Both the position numbers and the translations under genes were made by a program. Source: Chloroflexota bacterium (lineage in GTDB: Bacteria; Chloroflexota; UBA11872; UBA12225). Taken from it: a DNA stretch of 64,000 nucleotides. Positions 51,375-60,000 of the stretch are shown here, in pieces. The stretch spans positions 62,001 to 126,000 of the forward strand of contig JAUJOR010000005.1 in the NCBI GenBank assembly GCA_030447525.1, given 5' to 3'. Under the pieces are notes generated by a model, which worked only from the letters and a program-made list of their open reading frames with translations, was not told where the DNA came from and made no database searches. Position 1 is the first letter of the stretch. The number at the start of each line of letters is the position of its first letter.

Positions 51375-52433
51375 ATGACGTCGCTTGTCGAGTGGCTGTT
51401 CCCGGTGTCCGGTGACGTGCTGCAGACCGTGCTGCGCGCGCTCGGCGATCCACGGAGCTACCAGCTGGAGGTCTTGCTCTGGCCCGTCCTGTTCGGCCTG
51501 GGGCTGTATCTTGTGACGACGGCGCAGCCGCTGGGACGGCCAAAGCCGGATCTGGCCGAGCGCCTCCGCCAGCTGGACGTGGACGAGCGACTGCGGCGCT
51601 CGCTGGCCGCGCCCCCGGCGCGGCGGCGCTTCGCCTCCCGTGCCGTGGAGGGGGTGTTGGCGCCGGTCCTTGACGACCTCGGCGGCCTGGTGCAACTCGG
51701 GCTGGCGGGCCTGGGTCTGGCCGGGCTGCCCGGGGTGGGCAGCCTGGTTGGGGGGCGAGCGCTGGAGCGGGCGCTCCGGCTAACGCGGCCGGGGGACGGG
51801 CCGGCGCAGTTCTTCGCCGATAAGGTGGTGGGCCTCGGACTCGGCCTGGGGTTCTTCCCCCTGGCGAACGCCCTCGGCGTTACCGTGGGCGGCCCGTGGC
51901 CGGTGTGGCTGTGGCTGGTCGCCGGCGTCGCCGGCTACCTGGCGCCGGACTACCTGCTGTTCCAGGAGCTGGAGACCCGCCGGCTGCGGGTGCTGATGGA
52001 GTTCCCTATTGTCCTGGACCTGCTGGCCATTGCGGCCAGCGCCGGCCAGGGACTCGACCAGGGGATCGCGCTGGTGGCCTCGCAGGGCGAGGGGATCGTG
52101 GCGCGCGAGCTGCGGGCGGTCACCCGAGAGGTGGCGCTCGGCCAGCGCCCGCTCGCCGCGGCGCTTGAGGCCATGGCCGAGCGCAACGGTATCCCGGAGC
52201 TGAGCGCGGTGGTGGCGCAGCTGCGCGCCGCCGACGAGCAGGGCATCCCCCTCGTGCAGGCCCTGGCCACCCAGGCGGCCGCCCTGCGGGAGCAGAAGCG
52301 GATCCGGCTCCTGGAGGCCGGGGGGCGGGCCAGCGTGCGGATGCTCTTCCCCGTGGCCGTGCTGATCTTCCCGGTGCTCCTGGTGGTGCTCCTGCTGCCG
52401 GCCATCGTGCTGGTCATGAACCTCACCGGCTAG
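51375..52433 (+). CDS. tadC: Tad inner-membrane platform protein TadC
   Basis: 352 residues from ATG 51375 (GAAGGG upstream). Membrane segments at the start (VLLWPVLFGLGLYLVTTAQP), middle (VVGLGLGLGFFPLANALGVT, WPVWLWLVAGVAGYLAPDYL) and end (MLFPVAVLIFPVLLVVLLLP). Cytoplasmic T2SSF domain: EFPIVLDLLAIAASAGQGLD, QGIALVASQGEGIVARELRA, LPQLRAADEQGIPLVQAL-type segment ending LREQKRIRLLEA. It completes the platform with TadB, 37 bp upstream. Confidence 0.92.
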   Translation: MTSLVEWLFPVSGDVLQTVLRALGDPRSYQLEVLLWPVLFGLGLYLVTTAQPLGRPKPDLAERLRQLDVDERLRRSLAAPPARRRFASRAVEGVLAPVLDDLGGLVQLGLAGLGLAGLPGVGSLVGGRALERALRLTRPGDGPAQFFADKVVGLGLGLGFFPLANALGVTVGGPWPVWLWLVAGVAGYLAPDYLLFQELETRRLRVLMEFPIVLDLLAIAASAGQGLDQGIALVASQGEGIVARELRAVTREVALGQRPLAAALEAMAERNGIPELSAVVAQLRAADEQGIPLVQALATQAAALREQKRIRLLEAGGRASVRMLFPVAVLIFPVLLVVLLLPAIVLVMNLTG

Positions 52434-52668
52434 AGGCGGGGTGACCGGGTCGGCGACGCCTCGCGCAACGCCGGCCACCGAGCTAGGGAGAGACAGACAT
52501 GAGGACGAGCATGCAGCGCTGGTACCGGGATGGAGCGCCGTGGAAGAACACACTCCGGGCGCGGCACCCCGCACACGATGGCACCGGCAGCGCTGTCTGC
52601 AGGCGCAGCACGGCCGTGCACAGGACACCGCGCAGCACACATCACGACGGGAGAAAGGACGAGGCGCC

Positions 52669-53001
52669 ATGCAGTGGGTACAGCGCAGTGGGAGATGGCT
52701 GGGGCAGCTCGCACAACTCAGGCAGGTGGGGCAACTCGCCGACGAGCTCGGCTACGCCACGTGGGCGGCCGCCCAGCGGGTGGAGCTGAGCGCACATCGG
52801 CGGCTGGAGCGGGTGGCCCGCACCTCCCGGGAGGAGGGCGAGCGGGGCGCGATCTTCGTCGAGTACGCCCTGGCCGTAGCGGGGATCGCCCTGATCGGCA
52901 TCATCGCCGTCAGGGCCTTCGGTCTCGGAATCAGCGAGGTCTTCAACGATCTGCTGGCCAACATCCGCGGGCAGGTGCCCCAGCCGGGCGGTGGAGGCTA
53001 G
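52669..53001 (+). CDS. Flp-type pilin-like protein
   Basis: 110 residues from ATG 52669 (AAAGGACGAGG upstream). A long polar leader is followed by ERGAIFVEYALAVAGIALIG-IIAVRAFGLGISEVFNDLLA, the hydrophobic helix with Glu-Tyr at its head that defines Flp pilins. The prepilin peptidase would cut before the helix (usual site after Gly, here GERG-AIF). The leader is unusually long (about 58 residues). No TadV peptidase is encoded in the window. Pilin of the Tad system, directly after tadC. Confidence 0.82.
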   Translation: MQWVQRSGRWLGQLAQLRQVGQLADELGYATWAAAQRVELSAHRRLERVARTSREEGERGAIFVEYALAVAGIALIGIIAVRAFGLGISEVFNDLLANIRGQVPQPGGGG

Positions 53002-53026
53002 AGCGTCCGCGGGGGGCAAAAGGGTC

Positions 53027-53704
53027 ATGGCACCCGTGCGTCGGCCGGCCTCGCCGGCCCTCCCGGTCCTGATCCGTTGGCGCCGGGCGAGGCGGCAGCC
53101 GGCCGGCGTGGGCCTGCCCACGCCGCCGGCGCCCCCGGCGCGGCCGGCCGCCCGGGCCGAGTCGGGGCAGGCGTTGGTCGGGGCGGCGCTGACCTTCCCG
53201 CTGCTCCTGCTGGTCGCCGTGGCGCTCGTGCAGCTCGCCCTTTACACGCACGCCCGCAACGTCGTCGCGGCGGCGATCCAGGACGGTGCGCTGGTGGCCG
53301 CCGCCGAGGACGGCACGCTCGAAGAAGGGTGGGCGCACGGCCAGGCCTTGCTCGAGGCTGGGCTGGGCCCGAGCGCAGCGCGGGTGCGCCTCGCGCTCTC
53401 GGACACGCCGGACCGGGAGGTCGTGGTGGCCGAGGCCCGGGGCGGCTTACGTCTGGTGCTCCCCTGGGTCAGCGATGTGATGCTGCCACTCGACGCACGG
53501 GCGAGCGCTCGGCGCGAGGGGTTCCGGCCCGGCGGCGGGTACGCCGACGCGCCGCAGGAGGGTGTAGGAAGCGGGGGAAGAGGCGCCGGCGATGAGCTTC
53601 GATCTGGGGGTGTGGCAGGCGGATGCGCCGCTGACCGCGCGCGCCCGCCGCGCGCGCGACGTACGGCGGTGCGAGGGGGAGCTCGTGTTCGAGGGGGAGC
53701 GTGA
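53027..53704 (+). CDS. TadE-like minor pilin
   Basis: 225 residues from ATG 53027. After a basic leader comes RAESGQALVGAALTFPLLLL-VAVALVQLALYTHARNVVAA, the TadE pseudopilin helix (GQALVEFAL type, Glu replaced by Gly-Ala here), then IQDGALVAAAEDGTLEEGWA. The C-terminal 35-40 codons overlap the next gene in another frame by 113 bp, unusually long; the end may have been extended by a lost stop. It is exported as a minor pilus component. Confidence 0.8.
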   Translation: MAPVRRPASPALPVLIRWRRARRQPAGVGLPTPPAPPARPAARAESGQALVGAALTFPLLLLVAVALVQLALYTHARNVVAAAIQDGALVAAAEDGTLEEGWAHGQALLEAGLGPSAARVRLALSDTPDREVVVAEARGGLRLVLPWVSDVMLPLDARASARREGFRPGGGYADAPQEGVGSGGRGAGDELRSGGVAGGCAADRARPPRARRTAVRGGARVRGGA

Positions 53705-54443
53705 GCGGGTCGCCGCCTTCTCCGCGGCGCTGACCGCCCGCTCCCTAGAGAGCGACACCTCTCCAGGCGACGAGGTGGACACCTGCCCCTGGAGCGCGAT
53801 CCTCGACCGGTCGGGGAGGCAGGTCATCAGGGCGATGGGTGTTTCGCGCGTTGGGGAGGTCGCCCCCGTGGTGTTCGAGCTCGCGGCGCAGCACGACCTG
53901 CGCTGCTTCGACCCCCAGGAGGGCGAGGTCAGGCTGCCGCCGCGCCTGCGCCAACACGCGGGTAGTCCTGGGGACGGCCCTGGCCCCGGCTGGCAGGGGG
54001 CCTGGGGCCGGCTGTCGAAATGGATGCGGCGGGGCGTCCAGGGCACCCGAGGGGACGCCCTCGTCGAGGCGGCCCTCGTGCTGCCGGTGCTCCTCCTGCT
54101 CGCCTTTGGCGTGGTCGGGGTGGGCCGCGTGGTGCACGCGCACGGCGCTGTCGGGGCCGTCGCCCGCGAGGCCGCCGTGGCGGGCGCGGCGTCGCGGGCT
54201 CCGGCGGAGGCCGCGCGCCGGGCGCACGCGCGGGCCCGTGAGGTGGCCCAGGGGCACCACCTGAGCCCGGCGGCGGTGGACCTGCAGATTGTCCCCGGCC
54301 GGTTCGACCGCAGCCCCGGCGATGCGGTGGCGGTGACCGCCGGGTACGACGTCGCGCTGGCCGATCTGCCTCTGCTCGGCTGGGCGCGCCATCGGGTGCA
54401 GGGCAGGCACGTGGTGCCGATCGATCCGCACCGCAGCCGCTAG
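53592..54443 (+). CDS. fusion of an unknown MSFDLxVW domain to a TadE-like pilin
   Basis: 283 residues. Residues 1-125 (MSFDLGVWQADAPLTARARR, CEGELVFEGERERVAAFSAA, DEVDTCPWSAILDRSGRQVI, AAQHDLRCFDPQEGEVRLPP) resemble a small cytoplasmic domain often found alone in bacteria as an immunity- or contact-type protein (starting MSYDLxVW, ending CFDPQ). Residues about 145-283 are a TadE module: GDALVEAALVLPVLLLLAFG-VVGVGRVVHA, then a variable pilin body. A cytoplasmic domain of this sort ahead of a pseudopilin leader is unusual, since the leader must be cut off. A lost stop codon between two genes is an alternative. Confidence 0.72.
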   Translation: MSFDLGVWQADAPLTARARRARDVRRCEGELVFEGERERVAAFSAALTARSLESDTSPGDEVDTCPWSAILDRSGRQVIRAMGVSRVGEVAPVVFELAAQHDLRCFDPQEGEVRLPPRLRQHAGSPGDGPGPGWQGAWGRLSKWMRRGVQGTRGDALVEAALVLPVLLLLAFGVVGVGRVVHAHGAVGAVAREAAVAGAASRAPAEAARRAHARAREVAQGHHLSPAAVDLQIVPGRFDRSPGDAVAVTAGYDVALADLPLLGWARHRVQGRHVVPIDPHRSR

Positions 54444-54472
54444 CGGGGAGTCAGCGGCTGCGGTGCGGGGGA

Positions 54473-55087
54473 GTGACTGTGCGGGTGACGACGGCGATGA
54501 CGGCGATGACGGTGGTGGCACACTGGCTGAGGAGGGGATGGCGCAATGCGTCCCGCGCGTCCAGGAGCAGAGCACGCACAACAGCAGCACCAGCATGGCG
54601 CCGGTTGCTCCTGGCGCTCCCCCGCAGCGTCGCCCGCCAGCCGCCCGCCTCGACCGGGCAGCGGTGGGGCGAGGCGGGCCAGGCCATCGTCTGGGCGGCG
54701 GTCATGATGCCGGCCTTCCTCGCCGTCCTCGGGCTGGCGCTGGATGCCGGGGTCGTCTTCAACGCCCGTCGGGAGCTCCAGCATGTCGCCGCGGGGGCGG
54801 CGCACGCCGGGGCGACGCAGATCGACCACGGTCGCTACCGGCAGGCGGCGACCGTCGCCCTCGACCCGCGGCGAGCTGAGCAAGCCGCCGCGGAGTACGT
54901 CGCCGCCCAGGCCGGGCTGGGGATCGAGCTGGAAGCGGTGGCGGCCGACCAGCGACAGGTGGTCGTCACGGTGGGGCGGGAAGTGGGCACGAGCTTCCTG
55001 CGGATCGTCCGCATCCCACAGGTGCGGGTACGGGCGACGGCGCCGGCGGAGGTCCGGCACGGGATCGCCGGGGCGATCCGCGACTGA
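54473..55087 (+). CDS. TadG-like pilus protein
   Basis: 204 residues from GTG 54473. A long basic leader, then GEAGQAIVWAAVMMPAFLAV-LGLALDAGVVFNARRELQHV-AAGAAHAGA, the Flp/TadG helix with the following helix-rich segment, and a C-terminal beta-rich part ending VRATAPAEVRHGIAG. It lacks the von Willebrand domain of large TadG proteins. The start may be internal; a 9-bp repeat (GATGACGGC) at 54495-54515 complicates the leader. Minor pilus component. Confidence 0.8.
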   Translation: MTVRVTTAMTAMTVVAHWLRRGWRNASRASRSRARTTAAPAWRRLLLALPRSVARQPPASTGQRWGEAGQAIVWAAVMMPAFLAVLGLALDAGVVFNARRELQHVAAGAAHAGATQIDHGRYRQAATVALDPRRAEQAAAEYVAAQAGLGIELEAVAADQRQVVVTVGREVGTSFLRIVRIPQVRVRATAPAEVRHGIAGAIRD

Positions 55088-55125
55088 ACGGCGAGGACGG
55101 CCAGGTGCGAGCAGGAGGAGCAGGC

Positions 55126-55866
55126 ATGGCCACGAGAGACACCGCGAGAGACACCGCGGGTGAGCCGGCGCCAGCAGCCGGTGCGGCCGGCCCGGCCCGG
55201 GAGCCGATGAGCCGGCCGGCATGGATCGCCGCCATGGCCGCGGCCATGGCGATCGTGTTCGCGGCCGCCCTGTTGCTGCCCTGGTGGCGCCAGCAGACCC
55301 TCGCCCGCGAGGAGGCGGCGCAAGCAGGCGCGATGGCGACCTCGGAGGCTGCCTACCCCGCGACGGTCATCCCAAGCAGGACCCCCGCACCAACGGCCGT
55401 TGCCGTGGTGCCGCTCGATGGTTCGGCGGGCGGGACACAAGTCATCGCCATTCAGAACATCCTGCCTCCCTCCTCCCCGCTGGCGCAGGAGATCCGGGTC
55501 GCCCAATCGCGCTTCTGGCAGATTTACGGAGCTGCCCTCTACGAATTGGATGAGTCGCGCCTTCCTGAGGTTGCCTCTGGCGAGGCGCTCGAATTCGTCA
55601 TCGGCCAGGTTAGGAGGCTCAGGGCAGAAGGTCAGGCAGCCGACGTGCGGGGCGAGCACCTCTCCACTATCTTCGACGCGAGCGAGACGAAGGCCTTCAT
55701 TCACGACAAATTCGTGAACCGCAGCCAGTCGCTGGACGCGACAACCAAGAAGCCGATCGCCGGCACTCCGGACACCACTTACCCGGAGTACATCCACGTG
55801 TTCGAGCGCATCGATGGCGAGTGGAAGATGACCCACTTCTATTCGACGACACGAATGTCGTCTTAG
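55126..55866 (+). CDS. membrane-anchored protein of the Tad operon
   Basis: 246 residues from ATG 55126 (GGAGGAG upstream). One membrane helix (WIAAMAAAMAIVFAAALLLP) near the N-terminus, then a linker and an extracytoplasmic domain: QSRFWQIYGAALYELDESRL, LSTIFDASETKAFIHDKFVN, YIHVFERIDGEWKMTHFYST. The last part looks like a SnoaL/NTF2-type or IMS-like fold. Codon use is less GC-biased from 55440 to 55870 than in the neighbours, perhaps a recent exchange. The role in pilus biogenesis is inferred from position only. Confidence 0.65.
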   Translation: MATRDTARDTAGEPAPAAGAAGPAREPMSRPAWIAAMAAAMAIVFAAALLLPWWRQQTLAREEAAQAGAMATSEAAYPATVIPSRTPAPTAVAVVPLDGSAGGTQVIAIQNILPPSSPLAQEIRVAQSRFWQIYGAALYELDESRLPEVASGEALEFVIGQVRRLRAEGQAADVRGEHLSTIFDASETKAFIHDKFVNRSQSLDATTKKPIAGTPDTTYPEYIHVFERIDGEWKMTHFYSTTRMSS

Positions 55867-55880
55867 AAGAGCTAACACCG

Positions 55881-56978
55881 ATGAAGCAACAACACCATCA
55901 AGAACCGCTTAGCCCCCAGAATGGCCTAACTCTTCGCCAGCGCCGCCGGCAGGTGCTCAGCGCAGTCCTCTGTGCGTATGCCTCCTTCGCTGGTCCTCTT
56001 CGAGCAGTCAGCGCGCAAACGGCCGGTGGGTTTGATCCAGGTAGAGGAGCCTCACCTGTGGGTCACACTGGCTGGACCGATCCGAGCGGTGCTTACGCTC
56101 TTGCCCTCACCAATCCATCAGGGGGGACGACCGGCGGCGGCCTGGGTGGACCCAGCGGAGCCGGCACTCGCGCGAGCGGCGGAGACAGCCGTTTGAGCGT
56201 GCCGGTCGACACGAGCACCTTCGAGGCGCCGGCGCGGTCGGCGGGCACGTTCCGGCGCCTGTCCGTGGAGGCCCTCGGGCCGGAGAACCTCGGGATCCCC
56301 GGCGTGCGGCTCCTGTTCGACAACGACCCCGCGGGCGGGGGTGGGGGCTGGTGGGTCTTCGACGCCGGCGTGCCGTACACCCCGCCGGAGCCGGACCTGG
56401 CGGCCATCTTCGACGAGGTGCGCCGGATCGCCTTCGGCCGTGTCCCGTGGCCCCGCGTCGAGATCCAGGTGAACCCTTCGCCCATCGGACTGGTGGGGCT
56501 CCCCTCCCACTACTGGGTCACGGGCTACGCCGGGGAGCCCCTGAGCGCCAGCGCCTCTCGGGTGATCCCGGCGGACATCGCCGAGCCCGACTATCCGATC
56601 AGCGCCCAATTCCCGGCGGACCACCCCCGCCGCCGCGACCGCCTGCTGACCATCACCGTCAACGCCTGGCCCCTCCGCTACCAGTGGGACTTCGGCGATG
56701 GCCGGGGCACCAGCGACCGGCAATCGCTGGGGCGGCCATTCTCGCTCCAGACGGGCCAGGGGAGCGACGTCGTCTACCAGTACGAGGTGACGTCGCGGCG
56801 GTTCGAGTGGGGCTACCCGGTCTCGCTGGAGGCCACCTTTGGGGCGTCCTACACGATCGACTTCGACGGGGCCAGCGAAACCCGGCCGCTGTCCCCGGTG
56901 CCAATCCGCTACTGGCGCCGCTATCCCGTGCAGGAGATCCAGAGCGTCCGCGTCGGGATGGCGCGGGTCGGGCGCTAG
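55881..56978 (+). CDS. secreted PKD-like protein of the Tad operon
   Basis: 365 residues from ATG 55881. A signal peptide (LSAVLCAYASFAGPLRAVSA, cleaved near AQT) is followed by a low-complexity linker and a beta-rich body with LRYQWDFGDGRGT, a PKD-type YxWDFGDG motif, and VVYQYEVTSRRFEWGYPVSL. Such domains mediate protein contact at the cell surface. It probably attaches to, or is an outer part of, the pilus machinery. It follows the membrane protein by 14 bp. Confidence 0.75.
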   Translation: MKQQHHQEPLSPQNGLTLRQRRRQVLSAVLCAYASFAGPLRAVSAQTAGGFDPGRGASPVGHTGWTDPSGAYALALTNPSGGTTGGGLGGPSGAGTRASGGDSRLSVPVDTSTFEAPARSAGTFRRLSVEALGPENLGIPGVRLLFDNDPAGGGGGWWVFDAGVPYTPPEPDLAAIFDEVRRIAFGRVPWPRVEIQVNPSPIGLVGLPSHYWVTGYAGEPLSASASRVIPADIAEPDYPISAQFPADHPRRRDRLLTITVNAWPLRYQWDFGDGRGTSDRQSLGRPFSLQTGQGSDVVYQYEVTSRRFEWGYPVSLEATFGASYTIDFDGASETRPLSPVPIRYWRRYPVQEIQSVRVGMARVGR

Positions 56979-57007
56979 CGAGCCGGCGTGGCAGGAGGGT
57001 GTGTAGC

Positions 57008-60000
57008 GTGAGGACGAGCGTCCACGTGCAGGTTCCCGCAGCGACCAGTTCCGCGTGGCAGGACGCGCCGCCCCGCCGCTGGCCGAGTGTGGTGGCACTG
57101 CTCGCCCTCGTGGCCGTCCTGCCCGCGGCCGGGTGGGCCATCTCCCGCTACGCGGGCTTGCCTCGACTGCCGGAGCGCCTCCCCGGTTGGGCCGAGGTCC
57201 TGGCCATGCTCCAGGGATCCGAGCTTCCGGTTGGGCTGGTTGCCCATCTCGCGCTCTGGGTGTTCTGGCTGGTATGGGCGTGGCTGGTGCTCTCCCTGGC
57301 CGTCGAGCTCCTGCTCGCCGCAGCTGACCTGGCGACGCACGGGGCCGCCTGGGTGCACCTCCTGCGTGCCGGGGCCGGCCACGTGACCGCGCCGCTCGCC
57401 CGACGGGTGGTGAACGGCGCCCTCGTGGCCACCGTGGTGGTGCAGCTGGCCAGCCGCGCCGCTCCCGCCGCGGCGGCGTCCCTCCCGGAGCCGGCCGTGG
57501 CGACGTCGCCGGCGGCGCCGCAGGAGGCCCGTCTGGCTCCCGCACCCGGCCGTCCGCTCGCGGGCGAGGATGGGGCGGCGGCGCCAGAAACGGCACCGGA
57601 ACGCGCGGCCTCCACCACGTACGAGGTGCAGAAAGGGGACACCCTGTGGGGGATCGCGGAGCGGTTCCTGGGTAGCGGCTATGACTTCCCCTTCATCGTC
57701 GAGGCCAATGCCGGCAGGGTCATGCAGGACGGCACGACGTTCCAGCGGACGGGGCTGATCCGAGCCGGGTGGACGCTCGCCGTGCCGCGCCCCAACGTGG
57801 CTGTCCAGGAGCACGACGGCGCCCGTTTCTACGTCGTCCAGCCAGGAGACACGCTGGAAGGGATCGCCGGGCGCGTGCTGGGCGATCCGCAGGCGTGGCC
57901 CACCCTCTTCGAGCGCAACCGCGGGGTGGCGCGGCTCCCGGATGGCCGCACCCTCACCTACCCCAGTCTGATCTGGCCTGGCCTCCGGCTGCAGCTCCCG
58001 CAGGACGTCCGGGAGCGCCCCAGGATCCAGGACGTGCCGGCAGCGGAGGCGGGAACGTCGGCACCTGCCCCGGTGGGCGTACCGGACCCGGAACCAACCG
58101 ACGACCGGCCTGGGGAGGGGTCTGAAGTGGCGCCTGTGCAGGTTCCCGCAGCGGCGGTGGCGCCCGCTATGGCGCCGCCGGAACTGCCCGGACTGGTCGA
58201 GGACGCTGGGGTCGACGCCGCCGCCATGGCGGCCCCGGTCACCCCTACGCCGGAGGGCCCGGCGGCGGCCGAGGTGGCGGACGATGCGTCGATCGGCGCG
58301 CGCGGGGCCACGCCGCCGGCCCCTGGCGCGGGACCCCCGCTCCCAGAGGTCCCCCGGGTCCCCGCCGTGCCACTCGCGCTTGGGGCCGCGGGCGTCGCCG
58401 CCACGGCCGCCGCCGGGAGCGTGGCCATCGGCCTCCTGCGCCGGCGCATCCGGCGCAGCGCCGACGAGCCGCGGGTCGTCCCCGACGGCGAGGTGGCCCT
58501 GACCGGCGGATACGCCGCGGCCGACTTCGGGCGGGTGCTCGCCCACCGGGCGTACGTCGGGGAGGAGGTGGAGCCCGCGGTGCTGGGGGCCGAGCAGGCG
58601 CTGCGCTTCTTCACCGCGCACGGCAGTGCTGCCCCTGACGTGGTCATGGTGCTCCAGGAGCAGACCGCGCGAGGGATCGCCCTGACGCTCACCGTGCGTG
58701 CCGCGCCGGAGCAGCGTCACCTCCTGCTGGAGCTGGCGCCCGCCCTCGGCCGCTGCCTCGGCGGTACCGGCAGGGGCTCCTTGACCCTCGACCACGAGGT
58801 CGAGCTGGCGCTGCGCGACCTCAAGCGCAGTCAGCTGGAGCATCCCGCGCTCACCTCTCTGACGGAGGTGCCCACCGCGGCCCCTGAGGGCGCGCCGGCG
58901 CCGGCCATGCCTTCTCTGTCCCCGGTGCTGCTGCCGCTCGGCGCCCAGTCCTCGCGCGCGATTGCCTACGGCAACTGGCATGAGCTGGGGCACGTGCTGG
59001 TGGCGAGCCAGCCCGGCACCGGGGAGACGGGCGCCGCCGCGGCGCCGACGGTGCTAGCCAGTCTGGTCGCCGCCCTGGCCGCGCGTGGTCACCCTGACCA
59101 GCTCCACCTCTGGACGATCGCGCGGCGGGAGGCGCTGCCGGGCCTGGTGGGCGAGCTCCCCCACCAGCGCGACGGCCTGATCGCGCCGGACGAGGGGGAG
59201 CGGGTGGCGGCCGCGTTGGAGGAGGTCCGGGACGAGCTGCGCCGCCGGATGGAGTGGGTGCAGCAAGCCCAGGCCGGGGCGACAGCTGCGGCCGGCGCCG
59301 GACTGACGGCGGGGCCAGGGGCGGGGCCACAGACTGACCAGGCGGTCCTCCCCGAGCTCGTGGTCGTGCTGGCCGAGCTCGCGGACTTCGCCGCCGGCAC
59401 GCCCCTGGCGGGCGACCTGGCTGCGCTGCTGGCTGACGTGGGCCGGGACGGGCCGGCCTACGGGATCCGCCTCCTGGCGGCGACCACGCAGCCGGCGACG
59501 CTCGACGACGCGGTGGTAGCGCACTTTGTCACGCGTCTCGCGCTGACCCTGCCCGACGCCGCCACCAGCATCCGTCTGCTTGGCTGGCCCGACGCCGCCG
59601 CCCTAGGGGGCGGCGGCGACCTCCTGGCGTGCATCGGCCCCCGTCGTCCCGTCCGTTTGCGCGGCTTCCGGCTGGGCACCGAGCACCTGGCCGAGCTGGT
59701 CCGCCTCATGCGGGAGGTCTACGGAGTGGAAGCCACCCCGCCCCCTCCGCCCCCTCCGCCTCCTGCCCCTCCATTTCCGACTCCGGGGCAACTGGCCCCG
59801 GACCCGCCGGGGCGCTCCCGCTCACGGCAGACGACGTCGCCGGTAGCCACAGCTGCGCCCGAGGAACGCGGCACAGGAGCAACAGCTCCGGTAGCTGCCT
59901 CAGCTCCGGTAGCCTTCACTCCCCCGCCGAGCCGAGGCACCCCGGTCGCCCGCTCCAGCTCGCCCGAGCCGCCGGCGCCGTCCGCTGCGCACTCCCACAC

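Noticed and set aside
52499..52789. ORF with a good ribosome site (AGGGAG) between tadC and the Flp gene
   Set aside because: Beyond the first residues the sequence is not protein-like and it overlaps the Flp pilin gene out of frame. It could be a leader peptide, but there is no support.
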